The translations under genes and the position numbers were made by a program. Shown here piece by piece: positions 40,596-48,856 of a stretch of DNA of 64,000 nt. The stretch lies in assembly GCF_006438845.1 (NCBI RefSeq), contig NZ_RCZJ01000001.1:930001-994000 (forward strand), in the 5' to 3' direction. This stretch comes from Variovorax ginsengisoli. Lineage in GTDB: Bacteria > Pseudomonadota > Gammaproteobacteria > Burkholderiales > Burkholderiaceae_C. The notes below the pieces were generated by a model. It did no database searches. It worked only from the letters and a program-made list of their open reading frames with translations, and was not told where the DNA came from. Every line of letters begins with the position of its first letter. Positions within the stretch are counted from its first letter, which is position 1.

Positions 40596-41882
40596 TCAGC
40601 GCTTGAGCGCCAAAGCGTAGATCGAGCTGAAATCCAGGTCTCTCGAAACCAGAATGCTCACCTTGTCACCCTGGTTTTTGCGCAGCACTGGAGGGACGAT
40701 CGTGCCCTGCCGGATGATCTCCGACCCCATCTGGTTGCCGGCCGATTGCGTGGCGCTGGCACTTCCCATACCGCCGTTGCCGCCCGCTCCGTTGTCGACC
40801 AAGCCGGAGATGCGCAGTGCCTTGTTCGACGCCGCCTCCACCACGGGCGGCACCGCATCGGCCAGGATGGAAACCAGCAGCGCTGTGCCAAAGCGCTCAA
40901 AGTACCGGTTATCGATGTAGCCGTCGACACCGGCTCGACCGAGCATGTCGGTGCCAGGCGAATTGAGCCGAATGGCCACGCCCAAAGGCGTCACTATGCG
41001 TGACCAGATTAGGAAGAGGCGCTCGTCTCCGTTACGAAGGGCGCCACGGTACTCACCCACCAGTTTGCTTCCTTTCTCAAGCAGCAGTACTCGGCTGTTG
41101 TCACTGTAGATATCTCGGCTAAGAATGCAGGTGGTCAACCCGGGCACGGTCGTATCGATGGCGGTTTCCAGGATGCATTCCAGGCTCGTGCCCTGCGCGA
41201 GCAAATAAGACCGATTGGACATCTTCGCGGCTGGCTCGCCCTGTAGTACCGATGGCTTGAGCATGTCGTCGATACCGCGATTTGGCTGTGTCACCGGCAT
41301 ACCGCGCTGCGCAGCGGCAAGGAGCGCACCTTGGACGTCGGGCATGCTCTCCCCGCCGCGTCCACCCGAACTGGGATCGGCCGCTTGGCTGGAGAGGCCT
41401 GAATCAGCCGCGCCGTCGGCCGGACGCGACGGCAATCCGCCTGCGTTGCCGCTCGAGCCGATGAGTGTGTAGATGACCGAAGCAAGGTCTGGCGGCTTCG
41501 GTGGAGCCGGTGGCGGTCGATTCAGCAACCGGTCGTACGCCGCAAAGCGCTCATTGAGATAGGCCATCAGCTGTGCATACTTGTCTTCCTTCGGTGCCTC
41601 CTTGGGCATCTCGGGCGCGGGCAACGACGGCAGACGAATTGCGGAGACGGCGGACACGGCGGGCTCCGGCCGAAGCGAAGGCTCGGCGCGCACGTTGGCG
41701 CGCATCAGATGGTAGGCCAGCCAGAGCATGCAGGCCAACGCCGCCATCAGCATGATGACGAAGGCAATTCTGCGCCCACCCTGTCCCTGGTGGCTCGGCT
41801 TGGCGAAACGCTTGCGCGGTCCGGGGTCGGCACCGGAAGGTGCTCGGTCAAAAGCGTCGTCGGTCAAGTTTGGCGTGGTCAT
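40596..41882 (-). CDS. virB10: Type IV secretion core protein VirB10
   Basis: VirB10 spans both membranes and gates the core channel. The 428-residue sequence has a cytoplasmic N-terminus, a single helix at about residues 39-60, a Pro-rich periplasmic part (NRPPPAPPKPPD at about 121-132) and the C-terminal TrbI/VirB10 beta-barrel domain, with YLLAQGTSLECILETAI, DRIYSDNSRVLLLEKGSKLVG-like and GVDGYIDNRYFERFG motifs. ATG at 41882 has an AAGGGA ribosome site. It follows virB9 by 31 bp. Confidence 0.95.
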   Translation of the reverse strand: MTTPNLTDDAFDRAPSGADPGPRKRFAKPSHQGQGGRRIAFVIMLMAALACMLWLAYHLMRANVRAEPSLRPEPAVSAVSAIRLPSLPAPEMPKEAPKEDKYAQLMAYLNERFAAYDRLLNRPPPAPPKPPDLASVIYTLIGSSGNAGGLPSRPADGAADSGLSSQAADPSSGGRGGESMPDVQGALLAAAQRGMPVTQPNRGIDDMLKPSVLQGEPAAKMSNRSYLLAQGTSLECILETAIDTTVPGLTTCILSRDIYSDNSRVLLLEKGSKLVGEYRGALRNGDERLFLIWSRIVTPLGVAIRLNSPGTDMLGRAGVDGYIDNRYFERFGTALLVSILADAVPPVVEAASNKALRISGLVDNGAGGNGGMGSASATQSAGNQMGSEIIRQGTIVPPVLRKNQGDKVSILVSRDLDFSSIYALALKR

Positions 41883-41913
41883 GGATATCCCTTCATGGCT
41901 GAGACCGCGGCCG

Positions 41914-42780
41914 TCATTTGATTCGCCGTTCCACTTCGCTCGACACGGTGCCGCTGCGCTGCAGATCAAATTCGTATCGGAAATCGCCCTCGTTGTAGAC
42001 GCAGGCCACATCGTTGCCGCGACGCATAGTGAACTGGCGGGAGATCGAGCGGACGATCGTCACGTTTCCTTCGATGCCGAAGTTAACCAAGGCCTCATCG
42101 CCCGATGCGTCAACCTGGTAGATGGCAGGCGCCGGTTGGTTGTCGGCGAAGCGGAAGTAGGTAAAGCGACCGTCGTCCCAAGCTTCAAAGGGGGCGACGT
42201 CGGCACTTCCACGGTAGCTGTACTTGCGATTGGCAAGGCGGTCTTGCAAGCCTCGGCCCAATTGCTCGCCAATCTCGCGGCCGCTTTCGGCGCGCCGCTG
42301 CGCTTCGATCTGCGCAGCCACTTCCTCGGCGCTCGGCTCGTGCGTGAAGCGGATGCCGTGACGTGCATCATCCAGATTGCGCCGGCCCGCTTGAGCGAGC
42401 TCGAAATAGTAAGTGCGACGGTCCGTGGCGACCGTGAGATTGGTCGATGCCAGCCACGTCCTAGGCTTTAACACCAGCCGGTTGGTGAGCGGTGTGACCT
42501 CCCAGGAACCCGGCACGCCGATCGCAACACTGCTGATTTTCTCGCGCTCCTCCAATTCGATCGAGGTCGTGTAGCCGAAACGCCCCCAGACCTTGACGAC
42601 TTGATTGGCGTCGTAGCGCACGACGCTCAGGCGGTTAGCCTCGAACGGAACGCTCGGCAGTGGTGGCTTTGCCGGCAGGGCGATCGGCTCGTCTGCAGAG
42701 GCCAACGCAACGGTGAAGGCGGCCAGCAATCCAGCGCACAGGCAGACCCGTGGCGATTTCCATCGGCACTGAGCGGTCAT
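41914..42780 (-). CDS. virB9: Type IV secretion core protein VirB9
   Basis: The 288-residue protein has a signal peptide (about residues 1-29) and the VirB9/TrbG periplasmic domains. Motifs include VVKVWGRFGYTTSIEL near the N-terminus of the mature chain, then FTYFRFADNQPAPAIYQV and the C-terminal MRRGNDVACVYNE. It forms the outer-membrane core ring with VirB7 and VirB10. Its start overlaps the virB8 stop by ATGA. Confidence 0.94.
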   Translation of the reverse strand: MTAQCRWKSPRVCLCAGLLAAFTVALASADEPIALPAKPPLPSVPFEANRLSVVRYDANQVVKVWGRFGYTTSIELEEREKISSVAIGVPGSWEVTPLTNRLVLKPRTWLASTNLTVATDRRTYYFELAQAGRRNLDDARHGIRFTHEPSAEEVAAQIEAQRRAESGREIGEQLGRGLQDRLANRKYSYRGSADVAPFEAWDDGRFTYFRFADNQPAPAIYQVDASGDEALVNFGIEGNVTIVRSISRQFTMRRGNDVACVYNEGDFRYEFDLQRSGTVSSEVERRIK

Positions 42781-43532
42781 GGCCCAACCCCAGCGCCGCT
42801 CTCCGGATCCGTTCGGAAGGAGACGACCTGGAACCCCAATGGATTGTGTTGCCGCGCCTCTTCCATCGCAGGCGCATCGAGATAGCGAAACTCTGCGGTC
42901 GCCACCCAGTGCGTGACGGTTGGCCGATCGACGCCTGTGATGCTCTTCATGTAGCGCACCGACGCGATGTTGCTGCGCAGGAAAGAGATGGTCTTGATCT
43001 GGACCGACACCTCACCCTGCTTGTAACGATTGACCGGCGATGCGGCGTTGGCTGGGTTGAATTCCTCGTAGAGGGCATCGCGCATCGTCGAAGACGAGAG
43101 GTAGCCGGCCTCGGTGTAGGCCAGGTTGAAAGTGGCCGCGTTGTAGCCCTCCTTGGCTCGGATGTAGCGAGACAGGAAATACTTGGAGATCGATTCCTCG
43201 TAGGTATTCTTTGACGTGCGCAGCGAGTTGACGACGTCGACGATGCCGGTCGCGTTGTCCACGCGGATGACGAAGGGTTCTACCGTCTTGAGCGGCAGCA
43301 TCAGCACGATCGCCGCCATGCTGGCCGCGGCCACAACGGCGAACAGCACCGAGAACAGCCAGGCTCGTCGCTCCGAGCGTTGGAGGATGCTCATTCGATC
43401 GAGGTCCCATCCGGTGGCGGCACGGAAGTAGGCGTCCTCGGAGCTCGTGCTCGTGTCAACGGGCGCATCTGCAACAGCGTCGCCCAGCGAGGGATCGGCC
43501 GCGCGGCGCTTGCGGGTCAGCCAGTTCGGCAT
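42777..43532 (-). CDS. virB8: Type IV secretion inner-membrane protein VirB8
   Basis: A 251-residue VirB8 protein with a cytoplasmic N-terminus of about 55 residues, one helix (about 58-80) and a periplasmic NTF2-like domain. EPFVIRVDNATGIVDVV starts that domain, and the YIRAKEGYNAATFNLAYTEAGYLSS block is a typical VirB8 marker. VirB8 organises the inner-membrane complex. It overlaps virB9 by 4 bp and begins inside a tiny ORF that starts at the virB6 stop. Confidence 0.94.
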   Translation of the reverse strand: MPNWLTRKRRAADPSLGDAVADAPVDTSTSSEDAYFRAATGWDLDRMSILQRSERRAWLFSVLFAVVAAASMAAIVLMLPLKTVEPFVIRVDNATGIVDVVNSLRTSKNTYEESISKYFLSRYIRAKEGYNAATFNLAYTEAGYLSSSTMRDALYEEFNPANAASPVNRYKQGEVSVQIKTISFLRSNIASVRYMKSITGVDRPTVTHWVATAEFRYLDAPAMEEARQHNPLGFQVVSFRTDPESGAGVGP

Positions 43533-43573
43533 GCTGTGCCTTCGAAAGTGTCGTGGGTCATGTCGTCTTTCAT
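43517..43573 (-). CDS. Possible 18-residue coupling ORF between virB6 and virB8
   Basis: ATG at 43573 overlaps the virB6 stop (ATGA) and gives MKDDMTHDTFEGTACRTG before a stop at 43517, past the virB8 start. It may let ribosomes leaving virB6 reach virB8, whose ATG is 38 bp away. There is no homology evidence; it may be chance. Confidence 0.25.
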   Translation of the reverse strand: MKDDMTHDTFEGTACRTG

Positions 43574-44442
43574 GCGATTCGTCTTTGAGCGCTCAGGTAG
43601 ACCGACTGCACGGCCCCTCGCAGGTTGGTGCTGAGCCGGCCCGCCAGGAACGGGATGGCGATGGAGAAAAGCAAGGCCACCACCGAGACGCTGAACAGCC
43701 GCACGACGTTGATCAGCCGTGGATCGGCGATCGCGATGTCGCAGGCCAGGGCCCAGAAGCTGAATACGATGCGGCTGGCCACGGTGAGGATCACTGTCAT
43801 GAGGAAGAGCTGCAGCAGCACCGACACCCAAGCATCGAACCAGCCCCGTGTTCCTCGGTAGAGCAAGAAGAGCAGGAACACGGGGCCAATCACCAGCAAC
43901 AGGCGCAGGGCGACCTGCGACAAAAGGATTACTCCACCCGCCACGCTGGTCGGAACCACGGTGCCGGCCATCACCATCAGGCCCATCCAACTCGACAGCT
44001 GGTCGGTCGTGAGCGGCACCCCGCGATCGAGAAAGAGTTTCGTGAGCGCATTGCCCTTGCTCGTGACCTCGTCGAGAAAGCCGAGGTAGCCTATGACTCG
44101 CCCGCTGTCGCGCTCGCTGGAGCCACGGGCATTGCGGTCGAGCACGGCCAGCAACCCTTCGAGCGATTGGTTGAACTGGTCGACCAATTCGTCCAGATGG
44201 CTTTGCAGGTAAAGCGCGATGAGGAAGATGGCCGAGAGCCACAGGGCCCGGATCACCAGGTCCATCATCCGCACCGATCCGTTGCCGCTGGCATACCCCA
44301 GGCCGGCAAAGATCACGTTGACCACCAGCACGCCTGTGATGAGCGCGGTCACCAGACCGCCCGCCGGCGCCAGCACGTACAGCCCAAGGTAGGCCAGTGC
44401 GTAGCTCCACAGATCGCTGAAGACGACGCTGGTGACATCCAT
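43570..44442 (-). CDS. virB6: Type IV secretion channel protein VirB6
   Basis: The 290-residue polytopic inner-membrane protein has several hydrophobic helices over its whole length. A central loop (residues about 85-160) contains NARGSSERDSGRVIGYLGFL. VirB6/TrbL similarity is recognised from the topology and blocks such as LLLVIGPVFLLFLLYRGTRGWFDAW, where the Trp-Phe pair is typical. ATG at 44442 was chosen; a longer frame upstream overlaps virB3. It lies between virB3 and virB8. Confidence 0.9.
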   Translation of the reverse strand: MDVTSVVFSDLWSYALAYLGLYVLAPAGGLVTALITGVLVVNVIFAGLGYASGNGSVRMMDLVIRALWLSAIFLIALYLQSHLDELVDQFNQSLEGLLAVLDRNARGSSERDSGRVIGYLGFLDEVTSKGNALTKLFLDRGVPLTTDQLSSWMGLMVMAGTVVPTSVAGGVILLSQVALRLLLVIGPVFLLFLLYRGTRGWFDAWVSVLLQLFLMTVILTVASRIVFSFWALACDIAIADPRLINVVRLFSVSVVALLFSIAIPFLAGRLSTNLRGAVQSVYLSAQRRIA

Positions 44443-44453
44443 GACCGTTCCGC

Positions 44454-44810
44454 TCAGCGCGCCGCCACACGCACCGTGTCGACGAGATAGCGCGCGGGCG
44501 CACGGGTGCGGCGGTAGGCCAGCGGCGAGCTGGACGCCGCTCCCCACGCCAGGCGGTTGCGGGTCCGACCGCTTGTGAGCAACCACAGCTTGACCAGACC
44601 GAAGAAGCGCGGCTCGCGCAGGCAGATGAGGAAGCAGACCAGGTGGATAGGTAACGCTACCAGCCCTGACAGCAGGTTGCCCGACCCGAGGAAGACGATG
44701 GTCGAGAACAGGAAGTTGAAGACGAAGGCCTCGTAGGTCACGCCCAGCAGCATCGTGGGCCGCGTCATGCCCTGGAACAGCGGGTCCTTGACCAGTGCGA
44801 CTGTGGCCAT
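44454..44810 (-). CDS. virB3: Type IV secretion protein VirB3
   Basis: The 118-residue protein starts MATVALVKDPLFQGMTRPTML, matching VirB3, and has two membrane helices (about residues 26-50 and 50-70). A basic C-terminus of about 45 residues ends VRVAAR. VirB3 cooperates with VirB4 at the inner membrane and is often fused to it. Here it stands alone, while virB4 is far downstream. It begins 4 bp after the stop of a small lipoprotein gene. Confidence 0.9.
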   Translation of the reverse strand: MATVALVKDPLFQGMTRPTMLLGVTYEAFVFNFLFSTIVFLGSGNLLSGLVALPIHLVCFLICLREPRFFGLVKLWLLTSGRTRNRLAWGAASSSPLAYRRTRAPARYLVDTVRVAAR

Positions 44811-44814
44811 CGCG

Positions 44815-44979
44815 TCAAGGCCTCGCCGACGGCGCTGAATTCGGCGCGCGTTCGTTGACCGGGTATTTCGGGCCGCTGCAGCCGGCGGGGGCCTTCGAAG
44901 CGCAACCGGCGAACAGCGGCAACAGGATGGCGAGCGCAAATGCGCAGGCTCGCGCCGCCGTGAAACGTGAAGTCAGCAT
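44815..44979 (-). CDS. virB7: Small VirB7-like lipoprotein of the type IV secretion locus
   Basis: This 54-codon gene sits between virB2 and virB3. The product starts MLTSRFTAARACAFALAIL, has a lipobox LFAGC with Cys26, and then a short secreted part with SGPKYPVNERAPNSAP. A small outer-membrane lipoprotein that anchors VirB9 (VirB7) is expected in every such system, and none is otherwise present. Size, lipobox and context support the call. The position upstream of virB3 instead of between virB6 and virB8 is unusual. Identity as VirB7 is inferred; a TrbK-like entry-exclusion role cannot be excluded. Confidence 0.72.
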   Translation of the reverse strand: MLTSRFTAARACAFALAILLPLFAGCASKAPAGCSGPKYPVNERAPNSAPSARP

Positions 44980-45046
44980 GGGGTTGATCTCAAATTGGGA
45001 GCGGCGGGCTGCCGCGGTGCTGCCGGAGCGCTTCCGGTCTGCGCGG

Positions 45047-45493
45047 TCAGGAAGAGTGAGACGCTGTTGCAGAAGCCACTACCCGTTCCAGAACCGCCCC
45101 CGGGGCTCGGCTGTGGTAGTCGGTGTTGCCGGACTTGCCGGTGATGAGCCCGACGATGGACGAGGCCCCAAAGACAAGCACGATGCCGACCACCACCCGC
45201 GTCGCCATGATCCAGCTCAGCTTGCCGGCCATCGCCGCAAGGCCGAGGCCTATCACCGCGAGGATCGCGAGCATGCGCGCCAGCCCACTGTTGAAGAGGT
45301 CGAGGATGCTCTGCACCACCGTCATGAACGGCTTCTGGAATTCCGCTGTGCCGCTGCTGGTGGTGGCCCATGCGTCGGCGGGCACGGCACTGGCCACGGC
45401 GACGGCGAGAAGGGCGAGACACAGCATGTCGTGGCGGCAGGCGGTCGACCCGCTCAAGGCCGTAGCTTTCATCGTGCGATTTCGCGAGATCAT
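45047..45493 (-). CDS. virB2: Type IV secretion pilin VirB2
   Basis: The 148-residue prepilin has a long signal (cleavage after DAWA at about residue 42). The mature part has two hydrophobic helices (LARMLAILAVIGLGLAAMAG and MATRVVVGIVLVFGASSIVGLI) with a short basic loop. That is the VirB2/TrbC cytoplasmic-loop pilin plan. An unusually long hydrophilic C-terminal tail of about 30 residues ends SHSS. ATG at 45493 has AAGGGAAAAGGA upstream; ATG at 45472 is possible. Confidence 0.9.
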   Translation of the reverse strand: MISRNRTMKATALSGSTACRHDMLCLALLAVAVASAVPADAWATTSSGTAEFQKPFMTVVQSILDLFNSGLARMLAILAVIGLGLAAMAGKLSWIMATRVVVGIVLVFGASSIVGLITGKSGNTDYHSRAPGAVLERVVASATASHSS

Positions 45494-45509
45494 TGTTTTC
45501 CTTTTCCCT

Positions 45510-46367
45510 TTAGTTCTTGAAGCTGATGCGCTGCAGCGACAGCGGTGACTTGCCCGAGCTGGCGCTGGGTGCCGCGCTGCGCGTGTCGGTGAATTCCGCC
45601 ATGCGTTGGATGACGGGTGCCTGGGCCGTGGACGCAGCGTTCTCGCGGATCATGTCGCGCGACATCTCGAAGGCCATGCGCTGGTTGGCGCCGATCTCCT
45701 GTTCCATGGCGATCAGCGTGCCGATGGCCGTGACTTCTCGCTGCAGCGTCGACGCATTGAGCATGTCGCTCAGGATCGACATGCGCTGGCGCCGCTGTTC
45801 CATTTGGTTTTCGAAGCCAGCCAGCAGGTTGGCATACGCCGTCGCCGTGTCCGTCTTGCTGCTGAGGACCTGCACATAGGGCGAATTGGCATTCCGGTAC
45901 TTCTCAAGTTCTTGCGCATAGACGGCGGCCAGCGATTTCACCGTTCCACGGCCCGCCGCGTCGGTGGTGCGGTACTTGTCGTATTCGATCAGCGCGTCGC
46001 GGGTGGCGTCCTTGGTCGACTGGCCGGATGTCCAGCCGGTGCCCGCCGTGGCGTATTTCTTGGAGAGGTCGATCCAGTCGCTCGGGTACTTCGCGAAGAA
46101 CAAGGCCTGTTCCATGATGTTCTTGGCGTTGGTCGCGGCTTCCTTGATGGTGTTGAGCGTGTTGGCATTGGCAGCCGCTACCTGCTGGGCCGAGTTCTTG
46201 TTCGCGGTTGCGACGTTAGTCGCACCTGCACTCTGCACCGCGTTGGACACCTGACCGGCCGCAGGCAGCGCCATCATGTCCATCGTCACCATGAAGGCAT
46301 GCGACGAGGTGCTTGCGGCGAAGAGCGATGAGAATGCGAGCAGCAGACGGCCGAAGATGTTTTTCAT
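45510..46367 (-). CDS. virB5: Type IV secretion pilus-tip protein VirB5-like
   Basis: A 285-residue secreted protein with signal peptide MKNIFGRLLLAFSSLFAASTSSHA and a largely helical mature chain rich in Ala, Asn and Gln. The VirB5 family is recognised from that plan and its place between virB1 and virB2; sequence signals are weak. Blocks such as ANTLNTIKEAATNAKNIMEQA and MEQEIGANQRMAFEMSRDM are heptad-like. VirB5 usually follows virB4, so its upstream position is unusual. Confidence is lower than for the ATPases. Confidence 0.8.
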   Translation of the reverse strand: MKNIFGRLLLAFSSLFAASTSSHAFMVTMDMMALPAAGQVSNAVQSAGATNVATANKNSAQQVAAANANTLNTIKEAATNAKNIMEQALFFAKYPSDWIDLSKKYATAGTGWTSGQSTKDATRDALIEYDKYRTTDAAGRGTVKSLAAVYAQELEKYRNANSPYVQVLSSKTDTATAYANLLAGFENQMEQRRQRMSILSDMLNASTLQREVTAIGTLIAMEQEIGANQRMAFEMSRDMIRENAASTAQAPVIQRMAEFTDTRSAAPSASSGKSPLSLQRISFKN

Positions 46368-46407
46368 GGGGATTCCTGGATCAGCGTGGAGAGAAGTTGG
46401 GAGCGAG

Positions 46408-47133
46408 TCACTGCGGGGCTACGAAGATGACGGACGAGTTCACCGGTGCGGCCTTCGGTGCCGCAGGCGGCGCATCGGCGCTGCGCAGACCGCCAGGTTT
46501 GGACGGCATCGGCGAGCCTTCCCTGTTCGCGAGCAGTGCGGGGATGACGCGGATGGGCTTCACATCGACGGCCGATACGAAGGCCGTCAAACGCTCGGCA
46601 TCCGCCCCCGTTTCCGCCTGCAGCGCAACGGCGTTGCTGGACACGCGTTCCACATAGCCTTCCTTAAAGCCGGTGCTGAAGTTTCCGCTGTAGTAGGCTG
46701 AGAGCGCCGCCTTTAATGCACTCTGTTCATCGGGGAAACGCACACGGGCGCGGTCAAATGCCTCGCCCAGAATGGAAGAAGCCGCTTTCAGGTTCTTGCA
46801 GGGGTCGAAGACCGTGACGAGGTCGAGGGCGTGGGCCGAAAGGTTTGACAGATTGATCTGGCCCAGACCGAAGCTGGCGTTCCACTTGGCGTCGACCAGG
46901 GCCTTGGCGGTCGCGACCGCTTCGGGCAGCGATCGCGGCTGGCGTTCAAGCCGCCCCTTGACCACCCCGATTGCGAACGGATTGAAGCCGGACTCCGTCC
47001 GAACAATGGCAGCCAGTGTTCGTGGATGAACATCCGGCGCGCAGGCTTGCGCGACAGCTAGAAAATCGAGCACTTTCTTCTCCCTGAAACCTGCGACCAA
47101 GCTTGTTGCTCGTGTGGGGAGAATTCTCGTCAT
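46408..47133 (-). CDS. virB1: Lytic transglycosylase VirB1
   Basis: The 241-residue protein has a soluble lytic transglycosylase domain. The catalytic Glu is residue 47 in RTESGFNPFAIG, GLGQINLSN follows and the NLKAASSILGEAF helix ends the domain. It opens the peptidoglycan layer for the secretion machine. Residues beyond 160 are Pro/Ala-rich linker. The ATG at 47133 is chosen; an in-frame ATG at 47202 and a TTG in between are alternatives. No typical signal peptide is visible. It is the first gene of the operon and divergent from the class I fumarase. Confidence 0.88.
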   Translation of the reverse strand: MTRILPTRATSLVAGFREKKVLDFLAVAQACAPDVHPRTLAAIVRTESGFNPFAIGVVKGRLERQPRSLPEAVATAKALVDAKWNASFGLGQINLSNLSAHALDLVTVFDPCKNLKAASSILGEAFDRARVRFPDEQSALKAALSAYYSGNFSTGFKEGYVERVSSNAVALQAETGADAERLTAFVSAVDVKPIRVIPALLANREGSPMPSKPGGLRSADAPPAAPKAAPVNSSVIFVAPQ

Positions 47134-47304
47134 GCGCGGCGCCAATGCATAGCTCCGGTGGCTTATATGCCGACACGGAATACTGGGATGCGTATGGGTC
47201 ATGCTCGCGCAAGCAGCGGCAGGACATGTCGTACGACGACGGATCCGACGCCGTCCAACGATAATGACCGGCTGCATCCCCCACGATTCCAAGCAAAAAA
47301 TTCG

Positions 47305-48855
47305 ATGACCACGATTCGCCAAGCCGACCTGATTGAATCGGTCGCAGCCGCACTGCAATTCATCTCCTACTACCACCCTGCCGACTACATCGCCCACCTG
47401 GCCAAGGCCTACGAGCGCGAGCAGAGCCCGGCGGCCAAGGACGCCATTGCGCAGATCCTGACCAACAGCAAGATGAGCGCGACCGGCCATCGCCCGATCT
47501 GCCAGGACACCGGCATCGTCAACGTGTTCCTCAAGGTGGGCATGGACGTGCGCTGGGGCGGCTTCACCGGCAGCCTGGACGACGCCATCAACGAAGGCGT
47601 GCGCCGCGGATACAACCACCCCGACAACACGCTGCGCGCCTCGGTCGTGGCCGACCCGCAGTTCGACCGCAAGAACACCAAGGACAACACGCCCGCCGTG
47701 ATCTTCACGGAGATCGTTCCGGGCGATAAGCTGGAAGTCACCGTCGCAGCCAAGGGCGGCGGCAGCGAGAACAAGAGCAAGCTGGCCATGCTGAACCCCG
47801 GAGACAGCATCGTCGACTGGGTGCTCAAGACCGTGCCGACCATGGGTGCCGGCTGGTGCCCGCCGGGCATGCTGGGCATCGGCATCGGCGGCACGGCCGA
47901 GAAGGCCGCGCTGATGGCCAAGGAAAGCCTGATGGACGATCTCGACATGCACGAGCTGCAGGCGAAGAAGCAGTCGGGCTCCGAGCTGACCAAGGTCGAG
48001 GCGTTGCGCATCGAGCTTTATGAGAAGGTCAACGCATTGGGCATCGGCGCGCAGGGCCTGGGTGGCCTGGCCACGGTGCTCGACGTGAAGATCCAGATGT
48101 ACCCGACGCATGCGGCCAGCAAGCCGGTCGCGATGATCCCCAACTGCGCCGCGACCCGCCATGCGCACTTCACGATGGACGGCAGCGGTGCGGTCTACCT
48201 CACCCCGCCCTCGCTCGACCTGTGGCCCGACGTCGACTGGAAGCCCGACTACAACAAGAGCAAAAAGGTGAATCTCGACGCGCTCACGCCCGCCGAAGTC
48301 GCGAGCTGGAAGCCGGGAGACACGCTGCTGCTCAACGGCAAGATGCTGACCGGCCGCGACGCTGCGCACAAGCGTATCGCCGACATGCTGGCCAAGGGCG
48401 TGACGCTGCCGGTGGACTTCACGAATCGCGTCATCTACTACGTCGGCCCGGTCGACCCGGTGGGCGACGAGGCCGTCGGCCCGGCCGGCCCGACCACCGC
48501 CACGCGCATGGACGGCTTCACCGAGATGATGCTGGCGCAGACCGGCCTGATCGCCATGATCGGCAAGGCCGAGCGCGGCCCGGTCGCGATCGAGGCCATC
48601 AAGAAGCACCAGAGCGCCTACCTCATGGCCGTAGGTGGCGCCGCCTACCTGGTGAGCAAGGCGATCAAGACCGCCAAGGTGGTCGGCTTCGCCGACCTGG
48701 GCATGGAAGCCATCTACGAATTCGACGTCGTCGACATGCCCGTGACGGTGGCCGTCGATGCCGGCGGCACTAGCGCGCACATCACCGGCCCGGCCGAGTG
48801 GCAGAAGCGCATCGCCAGCGGCGAGTTCAAGACCATCGCGTTGGAAGCGGTCTGA
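47305..48855 (+). CDS. fumA: Class I (iron-sulfur) fumarate hydratase
   Basis: This 516-residue single chain fuses the alpha- and beta-type halves of class I hydro-lyases. The iron-sulfur Cys are in RPICQDTGI, GWCPPGMLGIGIGG and MIPNCAATRH. The half-size beta domain starts at about residue 320 and contains TATRMDGFTEMMLAQTGL. Fumarate is the assigned substrate by length and start; tartrate dehydratase is related. The ATG at 47305 is preferred because it starts MTTIRQADLIESVA. It is divergent from virB1; fumC at 33274 is a second, unrelated fumarase. Confidence 0.94.
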   Translation: MTTIRQADLIESVAAALQFISYYHPADYIAHLAKAYEREQSPAAKDAIAQILTNSKMSATGHRPICQDTGIVNVFLKVGMDVRWGGFTGSLDDAINEGVRRGYNHPDNTLRASVVADPQFDRKNTKDNTPAVIFTEIVPGDKLEVTVAAKGGGSENKSKLAMLNPGDSIVDWVLKTVPTMGAGWCPPGMLGIGIGGTAEKAALMAKESLMDDLDMHELQAKKQSGSELTKVEALRIELYEKVNALGIGAQGLGGLATVLDVKIQMYPTHAASKPVAMIPNCAATRHAHFTMDGSGAVYLTPPSLDLWPDVDWKPDYNKSKKVNLDALTPAEVASWKPGDTLLLNGKMLTGRDAAHKRIADMLAKGVTLPVDFTNRVIYYVGPVDPVGDEAVGPAGPTTATRMDGFTEMMLAQTGLIAMIGKAERGPVAIEAIKKHQSAYLMAVGGAAYLVSKAIKTAKVVGFADLGMEAIYEFDVVDMPVTVAVDAGGTSAHITGPAEWQKRIASGEFKTIALEAV

Positions 48856-48856
48856 G

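Noticed and set aside
37167..47133. The virB locus as an integrated conjugative element
   Set aside because: No relaxase, VirD4, integrase, attachment repeats or tRNA target is visible inside or beside it in this window.
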